Shown: positions 31,015-39,055 of the stretch, piece by piece
How positions within the stretch are numbered: the stretch's first letter is position 1
Layout: the number at the start of each line of letters is the position of its first letter
NCBI RefSeq assembly: GCF_026965535.1
Contig: NZ_CP114039.1
Location: forward strand, 5,890,001-5,954,000
DNA: 64,000 nt
Direction: 5' to 3'
Origin: Corallococcus sp. NCRR
GTDB taxonomy: Bacteria; Myxococcota; Myxococcia; Myxococcales; Myxococcaceae
Translations under genes and position numbers: made by a program
The notes under the pieces: model-generated
Told to the model about the DNA's origin: nothing
Database searches by the model: none
Seen by the model: the letters and a program-made list of their open reading frames with translations, nothing else

Positions 31015-31593
31015 CTAACCCACGTTCACCATGCCGCCCTTGAGTTCCGCCACGCCGTCCGCCTTGAGCCCCAGCTTCGCCTTGGCGGTCACGTTCACCT
31101 GCGCCCCCTCCATGGCGACGTCCTTCTGGCCCTCCGCCTTGATGGACGGGGCCTTCAGGGCCACCGCGCCGCTCTTGGCCTCCACCTGGATGTCGTCCCC
31201 CTCCACGCTGAACTTCTTCGCCGCCTTCAGCGTCACGGCCTTGTCCGAGGAGAGGGTCGCGTCCTTCGCCGCCTTCTGCGTCAGCTCGTCCTTCGTGGTG
31301 ACGCTGAAGGCCTTGGCGCTCTCCAGCGCGAACGTGTCGTCGCTCTTCCACGACGAGGCCTTCGTGGACGTGACCTCGATGGTCTCCGCCTTCAGCACGA
31401 AGGACTTGCAGGTCACCGTGACGCTGTCCTGCTTCTGCACGATGGTGCTGGTGGCGCTGTCACCCTTCACCTCCAGGGTGATGGCTTCGCCGTCCATCTT
31501 CACCGTCTGGAGGATCTTCCCGTCCTTGTCCTCCGTGGTGAGGATGAGGCCCTTCTCCTTGTCCATGTCGATGATGCAGATGAGCTTGGGCAT
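31015..31593 (-). CDS. free-standing gp5/VgrG C-terminal beta-helix spike protein
   Basis: A 192-residue protein of repetitive beta-strand sequence (TLEVKGDSATSTIVQKQDSV; VEAKSGAVALKAPSIKAEG) ending KGGMVNVG, like the C-terminus of VgrG proteins. This looks like the triple-stranded beta-helix that normally extends the VgrG needle, encoded as a separate gene inside the tss operon. The locus's VgrG lacks that extension, so the two probably assemble together; this is inference. It follows tssK by 27 bases. Confidence 0.75.
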   Translation of the reverse strand: MPKLICIIDMDKEKGLILTTEDKDGKILQTVKMDGEAITLEVKGDSATSTIVQKQDSVTVTCKSFVLKAETIEVTSTKASSWKSDDTFALESAKAFSVTTKDELTQKAAKDATLSSDKAVTLKAAKKFSVEGDDIQVEAKSGAVALKAPSIKAEGQKDVAMEGAQVNVTAKAKLGLKADGVAELKGGMVNVG

Positions 31594-31620
31594 GCGCGCC
31601 GTTCCCCCCTCGGTCCGCCG

Positions 31621-32874
31621 TCAGGCCCTGCGCCAGTAGAGGAGCACCTGCGCCCCTTCGAGCGCGGGCGTGGCGAAGAACGTGAGCCCGTCCTCGCGCG
31701 TCGCGGACTGCCATTCCTCGCTCTGGGGCGTCAGCTGGTACCAGTCGATGTCCGCGTCGAAGGCGTGGGGGAACGAGGGGAAGGCCACGTGCCGGTACGG
31801 CACGCCCTTCAAGGCCTGGCGCCGCACCGCCGGCAGCCGCAGGGGACTGGCCAGCTTCACGCCCTCCATGGAGCGGGGCCGGTCGCGCTCCTGCCGGCGC
31901 ACCAGCAGGTAGAAGTCGTCCGGCGGCGGCGTCTCCTTGGGCAGCGGCGTCAGCCTGAAGTGCCCGTCCTGGAAGTCGAAGGCGCGGTAGGACATGGGGC
32001 TGGCCTGCGGGCGGAACCCGCGCGTGAGCAGCTCCATCCACCGCGCGATCCCCGGGCCCGGCGCTTCGTGCTCGTACGCGGGCAGGTCGTCGTCCGGCTC
32101 CGCCTCCAGGTAGCAGCACGTCTCGAAGTACAGCCGCCGCAGCGCCTGCACCAGCGGGTAGGGCGGCGGCAGCAGGCCGTGGCGCATGTCCTGGCGCAGC
32201 ACCTGGAGGCTGCGCACCTCGCACAGCGCCCGCCGCGCGCTGGCCAGCCGGTCACCCCGCACCAGGCCTTCGCGCAGCGACGTGCGCAGCTGCCCCTGCG
32301 CCTGCTGGAGCAGCCCGTCCAGCTGCTCGAACAGGGGCTCGAGGAACGGGTGGGGCCCCACGCTCAAGAGCGGCGGCAGGTGCGTGGAGGACAGCCGCCA
32401 GGGGCCGTCCGCGTTCCGGGTGAAGACAGCCAGCGACAGGCTGCTCACCGTGTCATCCACGACCGGCTCCAGGGACAGACACAGCCGCCGTCCCGCGCGC
32501 ACCACGCTGGGCGTCTCACCGCCCGCGGGCGCCAGGTCCTCGCGGGGCTCCAGCACCCCCAACAGGTGCAGATACACCGTCACCCGCGTGCGCCCTGTCT
32601 CCTCGAGTGACAGCGGTGTCACCTCCGCGTTACCCGGCACCTCCACCAGGTGGCCACCCGGTAACACCGCGGTCAATTCCTCCAGCGCCACCGAGCCCTT
32701 GGCGAGCAATACATCGTTGAAACGCAAGCCGCTCACGCCCACCACCGGCAGGCCCGCGAATCCCGCGTAGCGCCGGGCCTCCGTGGAGAGGGATTCCTCC
32801 TGGGCCCGGAAGTGTTCGGGCAGCAGGGTCTGCCCCTCCTGCCACAGGACTCGCGCGAGTGTGTCTGGGGTCAT
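31621..32874 (-). CDS. tssK: T6SS baseplate protein TssK
   Basis: A 417-residue trimeric baseplate subunit that links the tail to TssL/TssM. The N-terminal shell domain motif WQEGQTLLPEHFRAQE is diagnostic. The middle helical and C-terminal receptor-binding parts follow (LYFETCCYLEAEPDD). It is the first gene of the minus-strand T6SS operon, divergent from tssB across a 309-base regulatory gap. Confidence 0.93.
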   Translation of the reverse strand: MTPDTLARVLWQEGQTLLPEHFRAQEESLSTEARRYAGFAGLPVVGVSGLRFNDVLLAKGSVALEELTAVLPGGHLVEVPGNAEVTPLSLEETGRTRVTVYLHLLGVLEPREDLAPAGGETPSVVRAGRRLCLSLEPVVDDTVSSLSLAVFTRNADGPWRLSSTHLPPLLSVGPHPFLEPLFEQLDGLLQQAQGQLRTSLREGLVRGDRLASARRALCEVRSLQVLRQDMRHGLLPPPYPLVQALRRLYFETCCYLEAEPDDDLPAYEHEAPGPGIARWMELLTRGFRPQASPMSYRAFDFQDGHFRLTPLPKETPPPDDFYLLVRRQERDRPRSMEGVKLASPLRLPAVRRQALKGVPYRHVAFPSFPHAFDADIDWYQLTPQSEEWQSATREDGLTFFATPALEGAQVLLYWRRA

Positions 32875-33183
32875 GACCAGGGGCGGCGGGAGAGGGTTTT
32901 CCTGTCACAGGGACCGCCCGGCAAAAGCTTGCTCGGGCTGGGTGACAGTGTTTAGAAAAAGCTACCGGCCTGAAGCCTGTGACGTCAAGTGAGCCTGGCT
33001 GATCCACCGTGTGTGGTTTCTCGCCCCGGCGGGCAGGCAATGCCATGGGTTGGGTCCTTCCTGTCACCCCGGGTGATTATGGGCCCATCGTGTCAGGTCA
33101 TGTGTTGGGGGTGTATTGCTTTTGTGTATTCGTATGGTTTATCAATTCTTTCACAAACGGCGGTTCAGTACTTGGGGGTACTC
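32875..33183. promoter_or_regulatory. divergent T6SS promoter region with palindromes
   Basis: The 309-base gap between tssK and tssB. It contains the palindrome CCTGTCACAGG (32901-32911), the inverted hexamer GTGACA (32942-32947), another TGTCAC (33062-33067) and the palindrome TCACCCCGGGTGA (33064-33076). AT-rich DNA at 33105-33170 fits the tssB promoter. The recurring TGTCAC hexamer could be an operator. A good sigma-54 site is not present (GG-GC spacing is 9, not 10). Confidence 0.45.
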
Positions 33184-33744
33184 ATGGCCATCACCGACGA
33201 AATTCCCAGATCACGCATCACGCTGACCTACCGCACCCAGGTGAATGGCACCCGGGCGGACAAGGCGCTTCCGTTCCGGCTGCTGGTGATGGGGGACTTC
33301 TCCAAGGGCACCTCCGTGGACCGCAAGAAGGACCTGGATCAGCGGGAGATCCGCAACCTGGATGGCAAGAACCTGAACCAGGTCATCCAGAACATGGGCA
33401 TGACGCTGAACTTCAGCGTGCCCAACCGCGTGGACAAGAAGGACCCGGTGGATGGCTCGGCGCCGGCGCCGCTGCAGGTGAGCCTCAAGCTGGACTCGAT
33501 GAAGTCCTTCAGCCCGGTGGACGTGGCCCGTCAGGTGCCGAAGATCAACGCGCTGCTCACGCTGCGCAAGCTGCTCCTGGAGCTGCAGGGCAACCTGGAC
33601 AACCGCAAGGAGTTCCGCCAGCTGGTGCGCCAGCTCGCGCAGAACCCGGAGGCCGTCCAGAAGCTGAAGACGGAGCTGGCCGCGTTCAAGTCGATGAGCC
33701 TGCCGAAGCTGGCCGCGACGAACCCGCAGCCGCCCACGACGTGA
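33184..33744 (+). CDS. tssB: T6SS contractile sheath small subunit TssB
   Basis: A 186-residue VipA-type sheath subunit, which pairs with TssC to form the contractile sheath. The family motifs RVNGTRADKALPFRLLVMGDF-type N-terminus (read here as KALPFRLLVMGDFSKG) and LDSMKSFSPVDVARQVP are present. The start is the ATG after GGGGG (MAITDEIPRS). First gene of the plus-strand arm. Confidence 0.95.
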   Translation: MAITDEIPRSRITLTYRTQVNGTRADKALPFRLLVMGDFSKGTSVDRKKDLDQREIRNLDGKNLNQVIQNMGMTLNFSVPNRVDKKDPVDGSAPAPLQVSLKLDSMKSFSPVDVARQVPKINALLTLRKLLLELQGNLDNRKEFRQLVRQLAQNPEAVQKLKTELAAFKSMSLPKLAATNPQPPTT

Positions 33745-33794
33745 TGCCGGGCGAAAGCCCCTCCCCACGACCTTCCTGAACGAGGCCTTTCTCC

Positions 33795-35312
33795 ATGCCC
33801 ACCACTCCTGCGTCTTCCCCCACCGCGACGACCGCCGTGGCCGATGTGCCCCTGGACCTTCCGCTGTTCCTCAACAGCGTGCGCCTGGGCTCCGTGCCCG
33901 CCGCGCGCGACGCCTCCGCCCAGACCGACCTGCTGGTCATCCCCGACGACGCCACCCCCGAGGAGCGCTTCGTCTCCAGCCTGGCGGCCATGGTCCACAA
34001 CATGGACACGGAGGAGGGCCGCTTCGACAAGCAGACGGTGCAGGAGCTCGTGGGCACCATCGACGCGCTGGTGTCGGATCAGCTCAACGCCGTGCTCCAC
34101 GCGCCGGAGTTCCAGGAGGTGGAGGCGCAGTGGACCGCGCTCAACGACCTGGTGCGCAACACCAACTTCAAGGCCAACATCGAGCTGAGCCTGCTGGATG
34201 TCTCCAAGGAGGAGGCCTACAGCGACCTGGAGACGAACGCGGCGGACGTCGCCGGTTCGGAGTTCTTCAAGAAGCTGTACGTGGCCGAGTACGACCAGTA
34301 CGGCGGCGCCCCCTACGGCGCGCTGGTGGGCCTGTTCGAGTTCGCCAACACGCCGCAGGACATGCTGTGGCTCAAGACGATGGGGAAGATCGCCGCGGCC
34401 AGCCACGCGCCGTTCGTGGCGTCCGTGTCCCCGCGCTTCTTCGGCTGCGACACCATGAAGGAGGTGTCCCAACTGCGTGACGTGTCCAGCCTGCTGGACT
34501 CGCCCAAGTACTCCGCCTGGAACGCGCTGCGTGACACGGACGAGGCCGCGTACGTGGGCCTCACGCTGCCGCGCTACATCGTCCGGCCGCCCTACAACCC
34601 GGAGACCTACCCGGCCCCGGGCATGAACTTCACGGAGGCGGTGAAGGGCGACAAGGAGGAGGAGTACCTCTGGGGCAACGCGGCCATGCTGTTCGCGCGC
34701 AACCTGGTGCGCTCGTTCGCGGGGAGCGGCTGGTGCCAGCACATCCGCGGCCCCAAGGGCGGCGGCCTGGTGGCGGGCCTGCCCGTGCACCTGACGCACC
34801 TGCGCGGCGAGGAGGAGATGAAGCTGCCCGTGGAGATGTCCATCCCGGACTTCCGCGAGCTGGAGCTGGCCAACGGCGGCTTCATCCCGCTCATCCACAA
34901 GAAGGGCAGCGCGGAGGCCGTCTTCTTCAGCGTCCAGTCCCTCAAGAAGCCCAAGGTGTTCGAGGACGCCAAGGACTCGGAGAACTCGCAGCTGGTGACG
35001 AACCTGGCCTACACGTACTCCATCAGCCGCATCGCGCACTACGTGAAGGCCATCATGCGCGAGAACATCGGCAGCACGGCCAACGCGGCGTACATGCAGC
35101 AGCAGTTGGACCGGTGGATCTCCCGGTACGTCACCACGCTGGTGAACCCGGATGACCTGACGCTGCGCTACTACCCCTTCAAGGCCTACAACCTCACCGT
35201 GGCGGAAGTGCCCGGCAAGGTGGGCTGGTACCACTGCAACCTCTCCGTCCTCCCGCACATCCAGTTCGAAGGCATGAACGTGGACCTTCGCGTGGATGCG
35301 CGGCTCGGCTGA
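33795..35312 (+). CDS. tssC: T6SS contractile sheath large subunit TssC
   Basis: A 505-residue VipB-type sheath protein with the usual TssC pattern: AQWTALNDLVRNTNF, YDQYGGAPYGALVG, FVASVSPRFFGC, and EEYLWGNAAMLFARNLVRSF. Length is typical. It is 50 bases after tssB and forms the sheath with it. Confidence 0.96.
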   Translation: MPTTPASSPTATTAVADVPLDLPLFLNSVRLGSVPAARDASAQTDLLVIPDDATPEERFVSSLAAMVHNMDTEEGRFDKQTVQELVGTIDALVSDQLNAVLHAPEFQEVEAQWTALNDLVRNTNFKANIELSLLDVSKEEAYSDLETNAADVAGSEFFKKLYVAEYDQYGGAPYGALVGLFEFANTPQDMLWLKTMGKIAAASHAPFVASVSPRFFGCDTMKEVSQLRDVSSLLDSPKYSAWNALRDTDEAAYVGLTLPRYIVRPPYNPETYPAPGMNFTEAVKGDKEEEYLWGNAAMLFARNLVRSFAGSGWCQHIRGPKGGGLVAGLPVHLTHLRGEEEMKLPVEMSIPDFRELELANGGFIPLIHKKGSAEAVFFSVQSLKKPKVFEDAKDSENSQLVTNLAYTYSISRIAHYVKAIMRENIGSTANAAYMQQQLDRWISRYVTTLVNPDDLTLRYYPFKAYNLTVAEVPGKVGWYHCNLSVLPHIQFEGMNVDLRVDARLG

Positions 35313-35344
35313 CAAACCCCGCAGCAAACTGGAGGACCGAAACC

Positions 35345-35995
35345 ATGGGTGATGGACCGCTTGGCATTTCGTGTGACTGGCAGCAGACCATCCAGCAGCG
35401 CCCCCAGAAGAACATCCCGGTGGGCTACCTGTTGGACATCAAGGGGATGGGCAAGGACGACGGCTCCTTCCCCAAGAGCAGCAGCCTCTTCTACACCCCG
35501 TTCGTGGGCGATCCCGCCTACGCCGGTGTGCAGTTGGAGGACGTGGGCGCGAAGAAGGCCGTGCGCGCGGTGGGCCTCATCACCCAGCTCCAGTGGGAGG
35601 GCGGCAAGCTCGACCCCATGGACTTCACGGTGCTGATCTCGCCGGAGAACAAGGCGGACTTCACCGGCATCACCAACACGGAGATCCGTCAGCTGAAGTT
35701 CTGGATCTGCGAGTGGGACAGCGCCCAGGGCAAGTGGTTCGAGAAGTGCTATCCGCTGGGTGACGAGGCCGGTGGCCCCGCCAACGAGATGTCCGCCCGC
35801 CTGAACCAGAAGGGCAGCGAGGTGATGCTGCACGTGGGTGAGCCGGAGAACGTGGGCGTCACGGACGTCAAGTTCTGCCAGATGACCTTCCAGCTCATCC
35901 CGGACAAGGCGCACCTGTGCAACATCCACTACGGCCACAACTCCATGGACAAGGACGTGTACGCCTGGGGCTACGTCGAAGGCAGCCAGTCGTAA
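35345..35995 (+). CDS. hcp: Hcp-like T6SS tube protein
   Basis: A 216-residue soluble beta-rich protein directly after tssC, where the tube protein Hcp is expected. It is longer than classical Hcp (about 160-170) and the match by eye is weak. Features are GLITQLQWEGGKLDPMDFTV and FCQMTFQLIPD. A paralogue lies just downstream in the opposite orientation. Hcp forms the inner tube and binds effectors. The position carries most of this call. Confidence 0.55.
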   Translation: MGDGPLGISCDWQQTIQQRPQKNIPVGYLLDIKGMGKDDGSFPKSSSLFYTPFVGDPAYAGVQLEDVGAKKAVRAVGLITQLQWEGGKLDPMDFTVLISPENKADFTGITNTEIRQLKFWICEWDSAQGKWFEKCYPLGDEAGGPANEMSARLNQKGSEVMLHVGEPENVGVTDVKFCQMTFQLIPDKAHLCNIHYGHNSMDKDVYAWGYVEGSQS

Positions 35996-36011
35996 GGGAT
36001 TGAAGCGCGGG

Positions 36012-36040
36012 CGGGGAGGGCGGACACAGCGCCTTCCCCG
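36012..36040. terminator. bidirectional terminator between the two Hcp-like genes
   Basis: Eleven-base stem CGGGGAGGGCG/CGCCTTCCCCG (one G-T pair) with a 7-base loop, followed by TTT on the plus strand, between convergent genes. Confidence 0.65.
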
Positions 36041-36054
36041 TTTCCGCTTGGGGG

Positions 36055-36654
36055 CTACTTGTCCGAGCCCCACTTGGTGACGCGGCGCTCCTGGGAGTTG
36101 GTGGCGAACTCCAGGGTGGTGCTCTTCTTGGGCGCGGGCACCACCCGGAACTGGAAGCGGTGGAAGCGGATGTCCAGGTCCTCGCCCAGCGTGGCGGGCT
36201 GGTTGTCCAGGAAGACCTTGGGGCGGCCCTTCTCCGTGTCCATCAGCGCCTCGGCGGAGGCGGGGCTCTTCAGCTTCGCCGCCTCGAACCAGGTGTCACC
36301 CGCTTCATCGAAGTCGATGATGGCCCACGCCAGCTTCAGGCGCAGGTTGTCCAGGGGCTTGGCGAAGTGGTTGAGCACGTTCGCGGCCGTGACGCGGCCC
36401 ACGTACACGGTGAACTCCAGGGGGCCGGAAGCACCATTCATGGACAGCCGTTCAATCAGGCCAATGCATTGCGCCTTGGGTCCGAAGTCCCCCACCGTGG
36501 GGGAGAACAGGGTGAGGTCCTTCGCCAGGTTCAGCCCCCCGCAGCCGTTCCATTCCAGCAGGTACCCCAGCGCGCCCCGGAAGCCGGGCCGGTATTGAAA
36601 CCCGGTCTGCCAGTTGCATTCGATTTCGAGAACATCGGGCTTGGCGATGGGCAT
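36055..36654 (-). CDS. second Hcp-like paralogue
   Basis: A 199-residue protein starting MPIAKPDVLEIEC. It shares the layout of the preceding Hcp-like protein: GYLLEWNG against GYLLDIKG, GLIERLSMNGASGPLEFTVY against GLITQLQWEGGKLDPMDFTV, and a Trp-containing IIDFDEAGDTWFEAAKL segment. It lies on the opposite strand, convergent with the first copy and divergent from tssA, so it has its own promoter. It could be an alternative tube protein or an effector carrier. Confidence 0.55.
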   Translation of the reverse strand: MPIAKPDVLEIECNWQTGFQYRPGFRGALGYLLEWNGCGGLNLAKDLTLFSPTVGDFGPKAQCIGLIERLSMNGASGPLEFTVYVGRVTAANVLNHFAKPLDNLRLKLAWAIIDFDEAGDTWFEAAKLKSPASAEALMDTEKGRPKVFLDNQPATLGEDLDIRFHRFQFRVVPAPKKSTTLEFATNSQERRVTKWGSDK

Positions 36655-36659
36655 GGAGT

Positions 36660-36708
36660 GTCTGTCCTTGTGAATGAAAGACATGTAACATGAAGTGGAA
36701 AGACAGAC
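36660..36708. promoter_or_regulatory. inverted repeat in the divergent Hcp2-tssA promoter
   Basis: GTCTGTC at 36660-36666 and GACAGAC at 36702-36708 form a perfect 7-base inverted repeat bracketing the 55-base divergent gap. It could be an operator or looping site. Confidence 0.3.
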
Positions 36709-36709
36709 C

Positions 36710-37696
36710 ATGAGAGACCTGAGCCTGTGCCTGCGCCCCGTGGAGGGCGGAACGCTGGAGCGCCTGGAGTCGCATGACCCGCGCTTCCTCACGGTGGCGG
36801 ACCTGGTGCAGCGGGAGGCCTACGCGGAGGCCGCGGACGCCATCGAGGCCCTGGACGCGGAGGGGGTCTACGAGGTCCGGCTTTCGGCGAACTACCTCTT
36901 CGTGGCGCTGCGCGAGGACGGACTCGCGCGCCTGCCGGAGGTGATGGAGGTGCTGGCGTCGCTCGCGCGCGCGGCGGCGGAGGAGGCCGCGCAAGGCGAG
37001 GGGAAGGACAAGTCCAAGTCCGCGGTGCTGCTCAACAAGGCGCTGACGTGGCTGTTCCAGACGCTGCTGAGCGCGCTGAAGTATCACCACGGCAAGAGGG
37101 ACGCGGGCTGGGAGGCGTGGACGAAGGGCTTCACGGACGCCAAGCGCAAGGACGCCCTGCGCGGCATCCAGGCCCTGCAGGGCGCGCTGGAAGGCCCCGC
37201 GTTCCGCAACGGAGCCCAGGGCCTGTCGGGGCTGGGGCTGTGGCTGAAGGAGACGACGCAGGAGCGCGCGGCGGCTCCCGCGCCGGCCCCGGAGCCCGCG
37301 AAGCCCGCCGCCCCCGCGAAGGGACGGGGCGCGAAGGCCTCCGCGGCGGCCGCGGCCACGCCGCCCTCGCCGTTCCCCCGCACGACGGGGCCGCTGCAGC
37401 TGCGCGGGTCGGTGCACCTGCTGGAGCTGTGCGACAAGCTCAAGGCCTTCGAGGTGCTGGTGGAGCGCGGCGACTTCCAGAAGGCCGCGATGGTGAGCGA
37501 CGACGTGCTCCGGACGCTGGAGGAGTTCGACCCGCGCCGCTACCTGCCGGAGCTGTTCTCGTCGTTCGGCGCGCTGCTCAACCGCCACGTGGGGGACATC
37601 CAGGAGCACTGGGAGCGCAAGGAGACCATGGAGTGGCGCACCCTGGCGCAGTTCTACCAGGTGGACCTGGGCGCCTTCGTGGGGCCGGGCGAGTGA
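36710..37696 (+). CDS. tssA: T6SS TssA-like protein (ImpA family)
   Basis: A 328-residue protein of the TssA/ImpA group, which caps and guides tail assembly. The N-terminal helical ImpA-like part includes HDPRFLTVADLVQREAYAEA. An Ala/Pro/Lys linker (about 188-220) leads to a C-terminal domain (FQKAAMVSDDVLRTLEEFD; QFYQVDLGAF). The ATG start (MRDLSLCLRPVEGG) is preferred over an upstream GTG. It is followed 13 bases later by tssG. Confidence 0.75.
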   Translation: MRDLSLCLRPVEGGTLERLESHDPRFLTVADLVQREAYAEAADAIEALDAEGVYEVRLSANYLFVALREDGLARLPEVMEVLASLARAAAEEAAQGEGKDKSKSAVLLNKALTWLFQTLLSALKYHHGKRDAGWEAWTKGFTDAKRKDALRGIQALQGALEGPAFRNGAQGLSGLGLWLKETTQERAAAPAPAPEPAKPAAPAKGRGAKASAAAAATPPSPFPRTTGPLQLRGSVHLLELCDKLKAFEVLVERGDFQKAAMVSDDVLRTLEEFDPRRYLPELFSSFGALLNRHVGDIQEHWERKETMEWRTLAQFYQVDLGAFVGPGE

Positions 37697-37709
37697 GGCG
37701 GCCCCGGTC

Positions 37710-38654
37710 ATGATCGGCGCCACGCCGCTGTTGTCCCCGCTGGAGCGGCGCATCCGCGCCCGCGCGAAGGACTTCGACCTGGGGCCGCTGTTGCGGCTCT
37801 TGGAGACGCAGGGCTATGGCCGGGACCGGGTGCTCTTCGAAAGCAACCCGGAGCCGGTGGCGTCCGCGTCGCTGGTGGAGGCGGTGACGTTCCACGTCTC
37901 CCCGGTGCGGCGGGTGGTGGTGACGCTCAACCTGGGCCTGCTGGCCACGCCCGGCCTGTTGCCCAGCTACTTCCTCCAGGTGGCCGAGCAGTTGCCGGAG
38001 CCGGAGCCGTTCCTCGACTTCATCCGCTTCTTCGACCACCGGCTGCTGCTGGCGCTGGTGGAGGCGCTGCACCCTGAACGGGACACGGGCCTGGTGGGGG
38101 ACTGGGAGCGCACGAAGGGCTTCTACCTGCGCATGGTGGGCGTGGATTCGCAGGCCACGCTCCAGTGGCTGTTCCAGCAGGTGTTCCCGGAGCTGCGCGT
38201 GACGTGTGTCCGCCGCGCCTTCCGCACGCGCTTCTCCGGCATGCGGCCTGCCCACGGCCCCACGCCGCTGGATGGCACCGGCATCCTGGGCCAGACGTAC
38301 GCGACGGACATCAGCGGCTTCCAGGTGGAGGTGTTCGCGGACGAGGAGGCGGACATGCGCGGGCGGGACTGGCCCGCGCGGGTGCGCCACCGCTTCCACC
38401 GGCACATCCTGCCGCTGCTCGCCCCCGCGCGGATGCAACTGGAGGTGGTGCTGACGGTGCTCGCGCATGGGCGGACCGTGCGCCTGGGGCCTCGGGGGCA
38501 GCTGGGCTACGAGCGGCTGCCGGGCGCGGAGGGCAAGCCGCTGCGGCAGCTCATCTTCCTGGGCGACACGTCCGTGCCGGTGGCCGCGCCGCCGCGCGCC
38601 GAGGGCGACCGGCAGGGCATGAGCATGGGCACGCCGAAGGCAGCCGGGCGCTAG
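37710..38654 (+). CDS. tssG: T6SS baseplate protein TssG
   Basis: A 314-residue baseplate wedge protein that works with TssF and TssE. Family-like stretches are NLGLLATPGLLPSYFLQVAE and FLDFIRFFDHRLLLALVEAL, which match the TssG core (usually LPEHY...FLDLFNHRLL). It is in a run with tssA and tssE. Confidence 0.85.
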   Translation: MIGATPLLSPLERRIRARAKDFDLGPLLRLLETQGYGRDRVLFESNPEPVASASLVEAVTFHVSPVRRVVVTLNLGLLATPGLLPSYFLQVAEQLPEPEPFLDFIRFFDHRLLLALVEALHPERDTGLVGDWERTKGFYLRMVGVDSQATLQWLFQQVFPELRVTCVRRAFRTRFSGMRPAHGPTPLDGTGILGQTYATDISGFQVEVFADEEADMRGRDWPARVRHRFHRHILPLLAPARMQLEVVLTVLAHGRTVRLGPRGQLGYERLPGAEGKPLRQLIFLGDTSVPVAAPPRAEGDRQGMSMGTPKAAGR

Positions 38655-38668
38655 GCGGGGAGGGGACC

Positions 38669-39055
38669 GTGGGCTTTCTGCACCGGAAGTTCCTGGGGGT
38701 GGTGGAGACGCCGCGTGAGGCCGTGCTGCGCAACCTGGGCCACCTGTTCCAGGCCAAGCGGGGCGCGGCCTCCGTGCTGCCCGGCTTCGGGCTGACGGAG
38801 ACGGGGTTCCGCTCGGACGCGGAGCGCGTGGCGGGCCTGGGCGCGGAGATCCGCGAGACGCTGTCGCGCTACGAGCCGCGCGTGGAGGTGGTGTCCATTG
38901 ACGAGGCGCCCGCCTCGGCCGGCGGCGCGCCCGGCCTGGTGGTGCGCCTGCTGTTGCGTGACTCCCACGAGCCCATGGACCTGCTGCTGGACCCGGGCTC
39001 GCGCCGCCTGCGCGAACGGCCTCCGGAAGAGGACGCGGGGGAGGACGACCCATGA
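38669..39055 (+). CDS. tssE: T6SS baseplate protein TssE (gp25-like)
   Basis: A 128-residue baseplate wedge protein. The GTG start (VGFLHRKFLG) follows GGGGAGGGG closely. The gp25-like pattern is AVLRNLGHLFQAKRGAASVL, then a Glu-rich helix (AEIRETLSRYEPRVEVVSI). Its stop overlaps the vgrG ATG by 4 bases (ATGA). Confidence 0.88.
   Translation: MGFLHRKFLGVVETPREAVLRNLGHLFQAKRGAASVLPGFGLTETGFRSDAERVAGLGAEIRETLSRYEPRVEVVSIDEAPASAGGAPGLVVRLLLRDSHEPMDLLLDPGSRRLRERPPEEDAGEDDP

Noticed and set aside
32921-33115. Sigma-54 promoter before tssB or tssK
   Set aside because: The two best candidates have GG and GC separated by 9 bases instead of 10 and poor flanking matches.
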